The notes under the pieces: model-generated
Databases searched by the model: none
Seen by the model: the letters and a program-made list of their open reading frames with translations, nothing else
Told to the model about the DNA's origin: nothing
Origin: Branchiostoma lanceolatum
Lineage: Eukaryota; Chordata; Leptocardii; Amphioxiformes; Branchiostomatidae
NCBI RefSeq assembly: GCF_035083965.1
Contig: NC_089738.1
Span: forward strand, 18,068,734-18,132,733
DNA length: 64,000 nucleotides
Reading direction: 5' to 3'
Program-made: the position numbers and the translations under genes
In this document: in pieces, positions 37,220 through 48,800 of the stretch
Layout: the number at the start of each line of letters is the position of its first letter
Position numbering within the stretch: position 1 is the first letter of the stretch

Positions 37220-37750
37220 ACCGGTCACCACTGATTTAATCCAGTTTAGAATCCGGTCGCTACTGGTTTGATCCAGTTTCAGCTTGCCTAAACCGATTGC
37301 CACTGATTTGAACAAGTTTAGAATCCGGTCGCTATTGGTTTTTAACTAGTTTAGAATACGGTCACCGCAGGTTTGATTCGGTTGCAACTGGTTTTATCCA
37401 GTTTCATTTTAATTCAACTGCCCTGAGCCGGTCGCCACTGATTTCCAACCAGTTTAGAATCCGATCGCCACTGGTTTGATTCAGTTGCAACTGGTTTGAT
37501 CCAGTTTCATCTTACTGCAACCTGCGGAAACCGCTTGGCACAGGTTTCATCCAGTTTTAGCTTTCCCCAAACCGGAAGCTACCTGTTTGATCCAATTTCT
37601 TTAGACTTCAATTTGCCTAAACCGGTTGCTACTCCTTTGATCAAGTTTCATCTTACTTCATCTTGACTGAACCGGTTGCCACTGGTTTCATCAAATTTAA
37701 TCTTACTTCAACTTGCCTAAACTGGTCGCTACTGGGTTGAACCAGATTTT
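37215..37750 (+). repeat. Degenerate minisatellite directly after the receptor stop codon
   Basis: About a dozen diverged units built on CCGGTCGCTACTGGTTTGAT plus CCAGTTTAGAAT run from the stop codon onward, so the 3' UTR probably starts with it. Unit lengths are about 35-70 bp. From 37750 to 38860 I see only AT-rich sequence with an AATAAATAAA at 38702, a possible poly(A) site. Confidence 0.8.
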
Positions 37751-38869
37751 TCCTTAATACTGCTGCACACATATTCACGAGTGTGTCATCAAATCGGTAT
37801 TGGACTGTTGAGGATGTCAAATCACGTAGAAATGGCTGTTCATCATGCATGGCTTGATGTATTATAATGGGTCTACTCGGTTGCTCTAAAAATGTAAGAG
37901 TTGTTCTGCAGTTGTGACTGCTGATACTTTGATGACAAATGTTAGGTAGGAATAATCAAAACTGGATGTGTTAATGAGTAACAAAATGATAGGATATTTT
38001 TAGGACTTATGATTATGTCCAAGTTTAGGGCTTGATCTTGAGGCGTGTGATGTTTGCAGTGATACTGAATGGTATAGTCAACAAATGATGACTGAAATGT
38101 ATCATTAGCACAAATGTTACTTTATTGACATCTGTGTATCTGTAGATATTTCTGAAAATAACATATCGTAACCCCAAACAAGAATATTGTTACTAATGGA
38201 GGTGGCCAGGTTTTAACTTTTCCTAAGATTTAAGGCTTTTAAAACAAAGTTGAAGGCCTGCTTCATAGATTGTAATATCAACTACCAAGAAACAATGGCC
38301 ACAAACTCAAAGGTCTGCCATGAAGATTGTGTGGAGTTTGTGTTAGTGATGTTTGTTGTTAGGAATATATCAATAAGTTATAAAGGACCTATTTATCCTT
38401 GTGGCATGACTTAATAGATGACTAAATTCTGTATTTAACACATTTTTTGTCTTCTACAATCTAGATAATTGAGATTGAACTTCAGCTTGAACTTCAGCTA
38501 ATTATGTTTTTAAAAAAAATTGTTACATGTATGACAACATGCATGATGTGTTACTTCATGTATACTGATATGACAATAATATTTAGCATTTCAACTTGTG
38601 TGAAAGATGCATTTCTTAAAATTATTTCATTCGCCAGAAAGTACATCAACTTATAACAAAAGTTTTTCTGTGGTTTGTCTCTTAAATAAGAAAAAAAAGC
38701 TGAATAAATAAACACCAGTTCTGAACTGAAGTTCATAAAATAGTCATCAACCAAAATACAATACAATGTTGGACGTAAGTACAATGCTGCTGCTGCTGAA
38801 GTACAATATTATTCAATGCTGCTGTGAAAAGACATCCCAGCCAAGTAGTACCTTATCCTATGTTAGCTC

Positions 38870-39010
38870 TATTTCCTTGCCTGAATCTCATAGCTACAAA
38901 CATGCAGCATCCCTCTTAAGAAGCACCACCTTGCAGAATAACCCAAAACTGCAGCTCATGCAACCCTCCCCCCTCTTGTACTGAATGGACAGGTGATGCT
39001 GTAGCCTGGT
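38870..39010 (-). repeat. Partial tandem copy of the nitrobindin terminal exon end and 3' flank
   Basis: On the minus strand 39000-38880 repeats 39155-39050. Both have CCACCTGTCCATTCAGTACA (or the CATCACCTGTCC variant), then AAGAAGG or AAGAGGG, GCATGAGTTGCAG and a CTGCAAGGTG segment further on. The copy encodes HHLSIQYKRG before running into its own stop. It lies downstream of the true stop at 39109. Confidence 0.75.
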
Positions 39011-39108
39011 AACCAATCTTATACTAGCTAGCTCCATTCCGTTGGCTGAATCCATATTGTGAAGCTTCACCTTGCAGGATGCTCCAAAACTGCAGAAAGA
39101 GCTGCAAC

Positions 39109-42100
39109 TCATGCGACCTTCTTGTACTGAATGGACAGGTGGTGCTGTGCAGGGGCGGTCGCGCTGGTCTCCATGTGAACCACCTGTTCTAAGGTGTCTG
39201 CATCCACCAGACGAAACGTTCTCTGGATCTGTAAAAACCAACACATGATGAGCACCATTTTACAGGACAATGAGGGGGGGGGGCTGATTATGCTCTATGT
39301 AATAGGACATGCAGGCCCCCACTGGATAAACATACAAAGGTCTCATACCAGTCAGAATTGCCTTGAAGAAGGTGACAGATGGTCACCGAAACGTCGGTTG
39401 AATATATCTCTTGGTTGTGTAAAAGAGTCCTTTTATTCACATACAAAGGTCTCAGTAGAGTACAGAGTTAAAAATTTGTTTCTCCTAAATAAGGGGCATT
39501 AAAATTTGGACTGTTCTGTAACGTCTCATTTCATTTAGTGTATCTTTAGAAGGCTTGTCCCCCCCAAAGTCAAGGGACTGGGTAGGTAGGTGTCCTATTA
39601 ACACCAACTTTAGATCTTTGGAAAGTACAAACCTGAATCACCAAGACAGTCATGCTTCACTTTTACATTTGAATTTTATCTTTGTCCTACATGTAGGATT
39701 GATAAAATTGTAATCTGTAATTCTGAAGGAAACCTTTCTCCCAAAAGTGATGAATCATCAGAACATTATAAAATCAATCAACCAATTTCAATTAATCCAT
39801 GTGACCTTGGTGACAGCTGGGTCCTTGCCGAAGGTCATCCTCCCTATGGTGTGAGATTCCAGGGTGATCTCCTGACCTTTGACCTCCCCTTCAGACAGCT
39901 CCACTATACCTGCGGAACAGATTCGGCAGTTTGTGGCAGTGGTCACTCAAAAACAGAACTGGATTATGATGTACAACATGTAAAACAACAAATTCAATTG
40001 CTGCTGCTTGAAAGAAAAAAATCATGACACCATACCATGTCTAGAATATCAAAACCAGCAGTTCTGCTCCAGTACGTATACCATGCGAAAGCTGCTAGGG
40101 GGCCCATAATCTAATTGCTTTTTCTTTCATTATGCCAATGCCATCCAACATACCAAATATCATGACGAGCCATTCATGACATCTTGAGTTATGCTATTCA
40201 AAAACACACAGGCACACAGACTAAACTTCTTGGTGAAAGTTTAAATATCAATAATGACCCAGAACTGACCCACATTCTGTGTGTTGACCAGTGCCAGGTG
40301 GTTGGTGCCAGGCTGGATCTTTAGGAAACCTCTCTCTCTGTGCAGCGGCTTGCCGGTCTCAAAGTGGGAGGAGCAGAACCTGAAACATACAAAACATTTT
40401 ACGAGATGCCAAGTGAGGGACCTCAACTTCAAGTTGCTAGGTGTTCTGTTCCTGTCAACTGTTTTACAAGTTTATTCAACGTCTCTTAGCTACACCAATC
40501 CTTATAACTTGTATACGTGTTAGTTGCAGATTGATGAGAATTTAGGATCACAATCACTTTGCATGATCATGTATGAATACAGAACATGATAGAAGTTCAA
40601 CTGGACTAATTTAGAGCATTTTTTCATATCTCTCTACACGTTTAAACCTTGACAAACAGGTAGTTTATCTTTTGCTAAAGAAAGGACACTGTAAACGAAA
40701 GTGCATCACATCTTATCTGAATCTTAAAAAAAAGTCCTTATGTCTAGATTTTGATACAAGATAGATCGTATGTGTTAACTCAGGGTATGTATCTTTAGTC
40801 TTTCAAGGTAACTTTTTCTGTTTAATGCATTCTTTTTTCTGCATTAAGGATACACCTGCAAATGTTCTTCAACAGAGGGCATTTAAACCAACAGATGTTG
40901 CTGGACTTACGAGAATTCCAGGTTAGGTTGGCCCACGTGGTCGAACTTGACCTCTTCCTTGTACTTGAAGTCCTTGATGGTCGGGTAGTCTCCCTTCCCC
41001 TCCTCCCCTCGCCACGTGCCTAGTAACCATGACAAAGGCTTCAGGGCATCGTGTAAGGGTGGGGATGCTGGGAAAGGAGTTAGGAAATAAACAATGTAGA
41101 ATGAGTTTTATCATTATAACAATATATGCTGCTGTGAATAGTTTCATCAGGTTACTGAGGAAGAAAGGTGTACAAAGAGTCTTTTTATAGAAAAATATCT
41201 AAGTAATTCAAATATGAGGGTCAGGAATGCAGTCACAAGACTAAGAATCAGCTGCCACAAACTACATATTGAAACGGGAAGACATACCCGCACTCCTCTA
41301 GAACAACGATTATGTAAACATTGTACTTTGAATAGAGTAGAAGACGAATGTCATTTTGTGGTAGAATGTGTATTATATACCAAAGAAAGAAATGAACTGT
41401 ATAAACTTGTAGAAAACCTATTTCCCTACTTCACACATTTAAGTACTGTTCAAAAATTCATCATGTCTAATGCGACTAGACAAACCTCCCATTGAAAAAC
41501 ACGTCTGTTCTTTTATATCTACTATAACCGAAAAGCGAGGAGAAGTAGAATTTATTTATTTATAAATGATAGTCATATTCTTTTGTATCCGCTAACTGTA
41601 CTTGTATTATATTTTGTTGTGACCCGTACTTAGCCAAGTGTGGCAGAAATGTGCAATAAAGGTCTTCATTCATTCAACAATATCATATGATATAACACTT
41701 TTTTTTTACTTCTCTTTGTCAAGGATGGTCATGTGACTGAAAACGCCCTATACTGGTGCTGAGGTCGAATACCCGCATTGTTATTTTTCCCCAAAAGAAA
41801 CAATCCCATGAGGATCTTTATTTGCAGCAGTTATCTAACACGTCCTGGCCTTTGTAAGAATGGTCACTTCCCCATTTAAGAAGCAACATTTGCCTCATTG
41901 AAGATTGTCACATACCAGGAACAATTATGATAAAAATATATGCTGCTGTGAATAGTTGATAAGTCACTGATCAGGTTGGTAAGTCACTGAATTGTAGATA
42001 CTGTTCCCTGTGATATTTGTAAATAAAACATTGTACCTTGCGTTTGGGAAAGCATATATATTTAAAGCAGCGACACTTGCTGCAGTGCAATTTGTGAACC

Positions 42101-42562
42101 AGTCAGAATTGGCCTGAGGAATAAAGGTCACAAAGAGTCTTTTTATTCAACAACATATCCTATGACACTTTTTATTCTGTGCACCAAGGACATTATATAA
42201 TGTCCTTGTGTGCACGTATCATCATTCAAGGACAATTGGCCTTGCTACATTACATTACGTATGTGTAGATTGTAATAACGTAAAAGACTAAGGTAGATCT
42301 TAAAAGATTATCGAAACCAGCCAGAAGTCTTATCAAACACTTTGCCTCACATTGTATCTGTTACAAATTACAATTGTTGTGCAATACAAACTGACTTACC
42401 TTGACTTGACCAGACCTGCATGCACATGCATTTCTAGGTCATTCTGATGTGTTCTCTTAGGAAAAGCAATATCTATTGATCAATACCGATAAAAGATTGA
42501 TGTCTCTCCTTCCATCCCTGAGCCTTCTTCTTACCACAAACCTTACCTGGTGAAGCTGACAT
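39109..42562 (-). CDS. Nitrobindin (heme-binding THAP4 C-terminal domain homologue), 168 aa, 5 exons
   Basis: Exons on the minus strand: 42562-42547, 41067-40911, 40379-40270, 39909-39806, 39228-39109; phases all join. The protein starts MSASPASPPLHDALKPLSWL and ends HHLSIQYKKVA. It has the nitrobindin signature GTWRGEEGKGDYP, then PTIKDFKYKEEVKFDHVGQP, RERGFLKIQPGTNHLALVN and TFRLVDADTLEQVVHMET. His159 aligns with the heme-ligating His567 of human THAP4. The domain is a beta-barrel that binds ferric heme and reacts with NO and peroxynitrite; that is family knowledge. There is no THAP zinc finger, so this is a stand-alone nitrobindin rather than a THAP4 fusion. It shares a divergent promoter with ATG4; intron 1 holds a LINE end and a palindrome. 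Confidence 0.93.
39338..39435 (+). other. Hammerhead-like repeat motif (possible Penelope-like remnant)
   Basis: CTTGAAGAAGGTGACAGATG followed by GTCACCGAAACGTCGG has the layout of a hammerhead core: a CUGAUGA-like box (here UUGAAGA), a perfect 6-bp stem II (GGTGAC/GTCACC) and GAAAC. A related copy is at 59011-59043 (CTGAAGAAGG...GACCGAAACATC), also followed by GGTTGTGTAAAA. Box 1 has substitutions, so these copies are probably not catalytic. The link to Penelope-like retroelements is recollection, not tested. Confidence 0.4.
40080..40235 (-). repeat. Dispersed repeat copy in nitrobindin intron 3
   Basis: TATACCATGCGAAAGCTGCTAG-like start, then GGGGGCCCATAATCTAATTG, ATACCAAATATCATGACGAG and TTGAGTTATGCTATTC, AAACACACAGGCACACAGAC. 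It matches, reversed, the family in CUL3 intron 1 and also 53770-54070. Confidence 0.65.
41190..41695 (+). mobile_element. 5'-truncated LINE 3' end, in nitrobindin intron 1
   Basis: The open frame 41214-41495 encodes the C-terminal tail of a LINE reverse transcriptase: LRISCHKLHIETGRHTR, then TPLEQRLCKHC, then VEDECHFVVEC, a Cys/His motif usual in such proteins. A non-coding tail ends with CAATAAAGGTCTTC and ATTC repeats, the same end as the LINE remnant at 20705. It lies antisense to nitrobindin. Confidence 0.88.
42185..42208. repeat. Perfect 24-bp palindrome
   Basis: CAAGGACATTAT followed by its exact reverse complement. It shares its core with the foldback at 28253-28296. Confidence 0.8.
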
Positions 42563-42834
42563 ACTCTGACTCTGCTGTAATTCTTCCACGTGTCTTTCTT
42601 TACAAACACCTGATCATGAGTTTCTCTCTGCTCCAAATTCTGGACACTTCCGGGTTCCGCGGGGGATGATGGGACAGGGCGATTTCGTCATCGACTTTCG
42701 TTCCATTTTCTTCAACGACCGTCTATTGGTTAACAGTCTCGTGGTTGTAGAAAATAAACCAATCAGAGTCCGTTTGAGAAAATTGAGCTTACGCATGCGT
42801 ACTTGCCATTGTTATTGTCGAACTGGAGCTGAAG
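42563..42834. promoter_or_regulatory. Divergent promoter shared by nitrobindin and ATG4
   Basis: Only 272 bp separate the two start codons. The gap has an ETS site (ACTTCCGG, 42646-42653), a reverse CCAAT box (ATTGG, 42725-42729), a forward CCAAT box (CCAAT, 42759-42763) and an NRF1-type palindrome TACGCATGCGTA (42790-42801). No TATA box is evident. ETS, NF-Y and NRF1 sites are typical of bidirectional housekeeping promoters; the shared use is inference. Confidence 0.8.
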
Positions 42835-45800
42835 ATGGAGCTCTCAGGCGGGATGCACGCAGGTACGGACAGAAGAAACTTCGCTTTCTCTCTCTAGCGC
42901 CGCTTTTCGGCGTGTCTATACGACAGGACACACAGAACAAACACTGTAGAACTGTACATTGTGTTTCCCAGCTTTAGGTAGCGACGAGAAATGTTGCGAT
43001 ATTCGCCGAAATCTACACCCGGAAGTGTGGACTTGTCGATGGACCGAAAATCAGCTGATCTATTAGTTTGGGGCACAAAATCCGAGGAAAACTTGCCGAG
43101 TTTAAAACCGATTTGTTTCTTTTCACGAAGAGTTAGACAAAGTGAACATTCAAAGTGTACTGATTCCACATCTTCTTTAAATTTTGCAGTATCACTGTTC
43201 CTGTTTTCTTGTCCAGAGGGCCTCTTCTTATAAAGCCATCTTACTTCAAGTTGCCTCAGGCTTGATAAAGGAATTGTTGACAGAGTTCTTAGGTATAGTC
43301 AGGTGACTCAAGACCGGCTCCTCACAAGACAATGAAGTCATCTTGAGTCACTAAGACATTTTTAGAAGTAATGTTGCGACTGGAAAGGTCATAGTTCAGA
43401 ATGACGTGGCCAACCGAAAGTGAGCAGAATGAAATGCAGAACCTTTAGTTTAGGATGGGATGTTCCAATTCTTAGATAGGAGGCAGTTTTTTCATGTAAT
43501 TTTATTGGTTTAGCTGATGAACAGCCTGAACTGTCCATTGAACTATGGGCAAGTCTGTGTATAACTGATAGGTTTGTGGCTATCACACTTGCCAGGGTGT
43601 GCCTCTACTATTATATTGATCATTCTTAGGGGCCTGCATACATGGGGAGGGGGGTACCACTGTGCACAGTAAATTCAGGAAGTCAGTAGCTACATACTAG
43701 TACTATGTTTGTTTATTCATGACAAGCTCAAATTGGCCTGCAGGCCGCTTTTCATTGAGGTCATGAAAGAAAAGGTAGAAGTAAAGTCAGTCACAATCCA
43801 ATATCCGACCATGAGGCATTACAATATCATGATTATGAGACAAGACGGTTTGAAGGGAAATTGTGGATTATGCTTAGAAAAGCCATTTTTACGGAGAGTT
43901 GCATAGGACGCCAGCATGGGCAGGAGTTCGACTAGACTCCAAAATGGCCAACAGACCTCGTTGCTATGACGGCCGGTTAGTTGCTAGGGGGAGGGTAACG
44001 TGACTGAATACGCCCTATGTTATTTTTTTTCTAAAAGAAACAATCCCACAAGGATCTTTTCAGCAATTATCTAACAGGCCCTGGCCTTCGAAAGAATAAT
44101 CACTTCTGCATTTTAGAAGAAAAATTTGCCTTGTTGATCAGTGTGACATATAAGGAACAAAGGGTCTCAGTGCAAGGATAGTTAGTTAGAAGAAGCTGCC
44201 ACGAAGCCAGACTCGAGTGATGTTTACCGGTAGTTTCAGCAGTGGTGTCTGGAGGTGTTGTGAGGGTCTGGGACCATATGGCTATCTTTACCACGGTGTG
44301 TAATCTCTCTACATAACGAACAACATAAAACTGGTCAAACCTACTAATTAGGTATAATTAGAGGATTTATTTTATTTGAATTTTTGATTTATCTTGTTGC
44401 AGTGTGCGTGACGTATGAAGCCGGTGCAATCCAGTTTGAGGAGTTTCCCAAAACAAAAGAGCCGGCCTGGATTCTGGGGGTGGGATACAACACCGTTAGT
44501 GGTAAGTAAATTTTCATCTTGGAAGGTATAGTATGACCTGGAGTTTTTTAATCAGGTTGATTAGACTACATTGTTGGTTTTGGTTGTAAACTGAAAATTC
44601 TGTTGGAAAAGCTAGAATGAAACCAAGTCAAGGAAAATTCGTCTTTCCACCCTATTCTTCTGCTGTAGATTCATGGCCTTGTTCAGATCTTAAGATCCAC
44701 AGATTTTATACATGTAGCTAGCTTATGTAGTAAGTCATATTGGACAGTGACAATCTAAACAAAACCTGGGAACCACCATCCGGAATTCAGTGGCGCACTT
44801 CTAGCTGACACTTAGGCCAACACATCTAGATGATGATGTTGATGATGAATCCAAAGAAAAAAAACCCTGTACACTACCAAATTGGCGAGTACATTTTCAC
44901 CCCTTTACAAGGGTGAATGTACATCCGGCCACAATACATGTACAGCCACGGATACACCGTATTTAGATAATACTACAAAGATAATACTGAGTCTTATGAG
45001 ACACAACTGTCAGTGATTATAACTGCTCCTGTGTTGTTCTGCTGCCCAGATCGTCAGGAGCTTCAGAATGACATCAGTTCCAGACTCTGGTTCACTTACA
45101 GGAAGAACTTCACACCAATAGGTACGCAGAAAACCCTGAGTTTTTTTGACACTTCTGTTTCGTTAGGCAGTGGATGTTTGATGTAAACTCATTTTCCGAC
45201 TGTTTCGTGGTGATTAAAACGTCTTAGATTCTGTCATTCTGTGATGTAGTTTTCCAAAATGCTTCTTAACAGATTCATAGAGCAACAAATCAAGTTATTG
45301 ATTTTTGGTATACAGGTATGTTGTTTGGTTTTTCTATGAGAGGGTGAGGGAATTGGCTAATCAAAATTAGGTCATGTCATCCTTAGGGTTACATTTATAT
45401 CTTCTAATAATTCTATTCAATACCCTTTCCCGTGTCCCATTTTTTCAGGAAAGACAGAAAAGATAGCCATGGTGCCATCCTGTTACTACAGGGGCTCCTA
45501 CACTCGCTACTCTAGATTTTTTCAGGGTAGTGAACGCAGTAGCTCCTGTAGTAATCTAGGATGGCACCCTGGCTAAAAAAAGATAATATTGGTCAGCAGA
45601 AGTGCTAGGGAATGAGAAGGGGGGAGGTAGGGGTTATAGGGTGTTGACAATCTTTTCCATGCCACAAAAAATGTAGGAGGTACAGGGCCCATGTCTGACC
45701 AAGGCTGGGGCTGCATGCTGAGATGTGGACAGATGATGGTGGCACAGGCTCTGATCTGCAGACATCTGGGCAGGGACTGGAGATGGAAGCCTGCAGGGTA

Positions 45801-48800
45801 CGATAATGACTATACCAAGGTGCGCAGTTAGGTTGTTCCTTTGTTCATTCTCACTTCATATGTGTTTTGTTGTGGCTTGTTGTAAAGCAAAGGATATAAC
45901 TCATAGTTTAAAACAGAGTGTCATTATTGGCTTGTAGGCTATTGAATATCAAATTATAGGCTACCTGTTGGAGCTTGACATCTATGCTTAGATTGATGCT
46001 GTTGAAGCTTTTTATCTTACACTTTTTTTAGGAACATTATAAAGACATTTCAAAAACTACAAAGGATGAGGAAATAGCCATCCAGCTATAGCCCTATATA
46101 AGATAGCCAGAATGAGTGTATTGCAGACAAGTATGTGGTTTGCACTGAATTACTAGCTACATGTAGTAATCTTAAAGGCCAGACTAAAAGATTCAGTCAA
46201 GATGCTAATGCTGAGATCTCTTTATCTACATAGATTCTTCAACTCTTCCTGGACAAGAAGGACTCCTGTTACTCCATACACCAAATTGGTAAGTCCATTA
46301 CTAGCTATACTGAAATATAGGATGGCGTCTATTTTGCATCTAGTTTTGGCTTTGTTTGGTTTTGTCTCTACCCTGTCATATACTGTTTTGACTGTTATAT
46401 ACTGAGTTACCTTCAACAACTTTTGACTTGAATTTAATTTATGTTCATTTACCACTTGCTTTCTTGAATTGACTTGAATCATTGTACCAGGTGTGTCCCT
46501 TTTTGTATTTCCACTATATTATGCTCATATTATTTTGTTACTCAGTACTGCTATTATTATGATTTATTTCTGATTATCATTATTTACTACTGTACCTCTT
46601 CCATTACTCAAGTTTATGTATTCTTATGTATGGTGTCTTATAAGCCCGTATGGGCTGGGCGACTTTTGTCGCAGGACACGGAAATAAAACATTCATTCAT
46701 TTCTTTTTTCTTTACTGTAGGGCATCCAGAAGACACCCTGATAGCTAATAACCTGTGTTCCATATATATTGAATTCAGTAATCCATAACTTCACAGTGCA
46801 TACTTGTATCTTGTGCTCCTCCATTTTCAGCCCAAATGGGAGTGAGTGGGGGAAAGTCAGTGGGCCAGTGGTTCGGCCCCAACACGGTCGCACAAGTGCT
46901 CAAGTGAGTATGGAGTTTCTCCGCTTGTCCACTTATCAGAACCAGAATGGAAAAGACACAGTCATTCTGCATGAGATGCCAGTAGAAATTGATCAGTACC
47001 CAAGGGATATGTTCTCATGACTAACAAGGAAGGGACATGTTGTTTTGGGCTAATGTCTGTGAGTGTGTTCGTTTGTGTGTATTTATATGTATGACTGTCA
47101 GTGTGTGTGTATTTGTATGTGTTTTGTATGTGTGAGTTTGAGTGTGTGTTTGTGTTTGAATGTGCAAGTGTGTGTGATTGTGCATGTGTGTGTTTGTAAG
47201 TGTGTGAGTATGTGTGTGTTTGTATGTGCGAGTTTGAGTGTGTGTGTGTGTTTGTATGTGTTTGAAAGTGCGAGTGTGATTGTGCATGTGTGTGTGTTTG
47301 TGTGTTCATATGTGTGTGTGTGTGTATCTGTGTGTTTGCATGTCTGTGAAGCCCATTTCTGAAATTGAAATGCTAATGAAAAGTGTTTTTTGCCCAACAG
47401 AAAGCTGGCTCTGTTTGAAGACTGGAGCTCATTAGCTATTCATGTTGCCATGGACAACACAGTCATCATCGATGATATCAGTGAGTATTATACATTTTGC
47501 TTCTCATAGACCACGTGTAGTCATCTGTGCATTTAGCCCACCTGGTCAGGAATATGCAATAAAGACTTATCATTATTCCCAGAAACGCTTTGTAGAGCCA
47601 GTAGCTTACTAATTGCTTGGAATTGACACAGCCGATTGATATATTCTGCTTGGAAACAATACAGCTGACCACAAGTTACAGAAAGAGGCCTGCAAATAAT
47701 TTCTCGGCACCACCTCTTCTCCTCACAGAAAAATTGTGCAGATCGGCGAGACAGCCGACGCCGTCACAGGTCACCAACTCCTTCCTGCACAACGGCGTCT
47801 CCAGCGAGCAGACCTCCGCCAGAAGCCGCAGTCCGTTGCCATGGCAACCGCTGATGCTGATCATCCCCCTGAGGCTGGGCCTCAGCGAGCTCAACCCCGT
47901 CTACGCAGACTGTCTGAAGGTACATTTAGACAAATAGAAGTGGACAACCTTAAGTCAACAGTACACACATCTTCAAAAAATACACTGTGTCCGCATAGTT
48001 TCTGTTTAGAACTTTACTCATGTGAGACAGATCATGTAAGAGGTGTTTCAATCCATGCATGATCGCTGATCCCTGATTAAGTGATGTCACTGAATCCAGT
48101 GTTGAACGAAACTTGTGTCATCAATTATGATGATGTGATGTCAGTGAATCTTGTGGATAACCACGGAAATGTGCACATTAACCAGTGATGTCACACTCGA
48201 CTAGTCCTTGTTCAACCACTGGAATCTCTGTTGCTCATGATCAAGAAACTGCTTCACTTAAAGTCCTCTGTGTCTTTCCAGGCATGCTTCACCCTGAGAC
48301 AGTCCCTGGGCATGATAGGAGGCAAACCCAACCATGCACACTACTTTATAGGCTATGTAGGTAAGTACCACACTCTACTTATGATGATACATGTACATTG
48401 TACCTGTATGAACAGGAGAAGAAGAAGAAGACACTGTACCTGTACAGACTGTGCACAGAAACATGTTCCTTCGTTTTGTTGTTTTGTACCTTGCTTACCC
48501 AGCTTGCAGAAGAGTTGGAGGGAGATGTGGTGTTGTTTTGATATGTGGTTTTGTTGTTTTTTCTGCAGGTAACCTTGTGTACCTATATCTTTGCACCACC
48601 CAGCCAGCCGTAGAGTTGGAGAGAAAGCTGTTTTCTTGTTTTAACTTGTTTGTATGGTTGTCTCTCCATACTGTATCTATTAGGTAACTCCCTTGTATAC
48701 CTGGACCCCCATACGACCCAGCCGGCTGTAGAGTTGGAGGGAAACATGCCGATCCCAGACTCCAGCTTCCACTGTTCCCACCCCAGCCGCATGAACATAC

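Noticed and set aside
47021-47397. His/Thr-rich and Cys/Val-rich frames of about 100 codons
   Set aside because: Artefacts of the GT-rich microsatellite in ATG4 intron 6.
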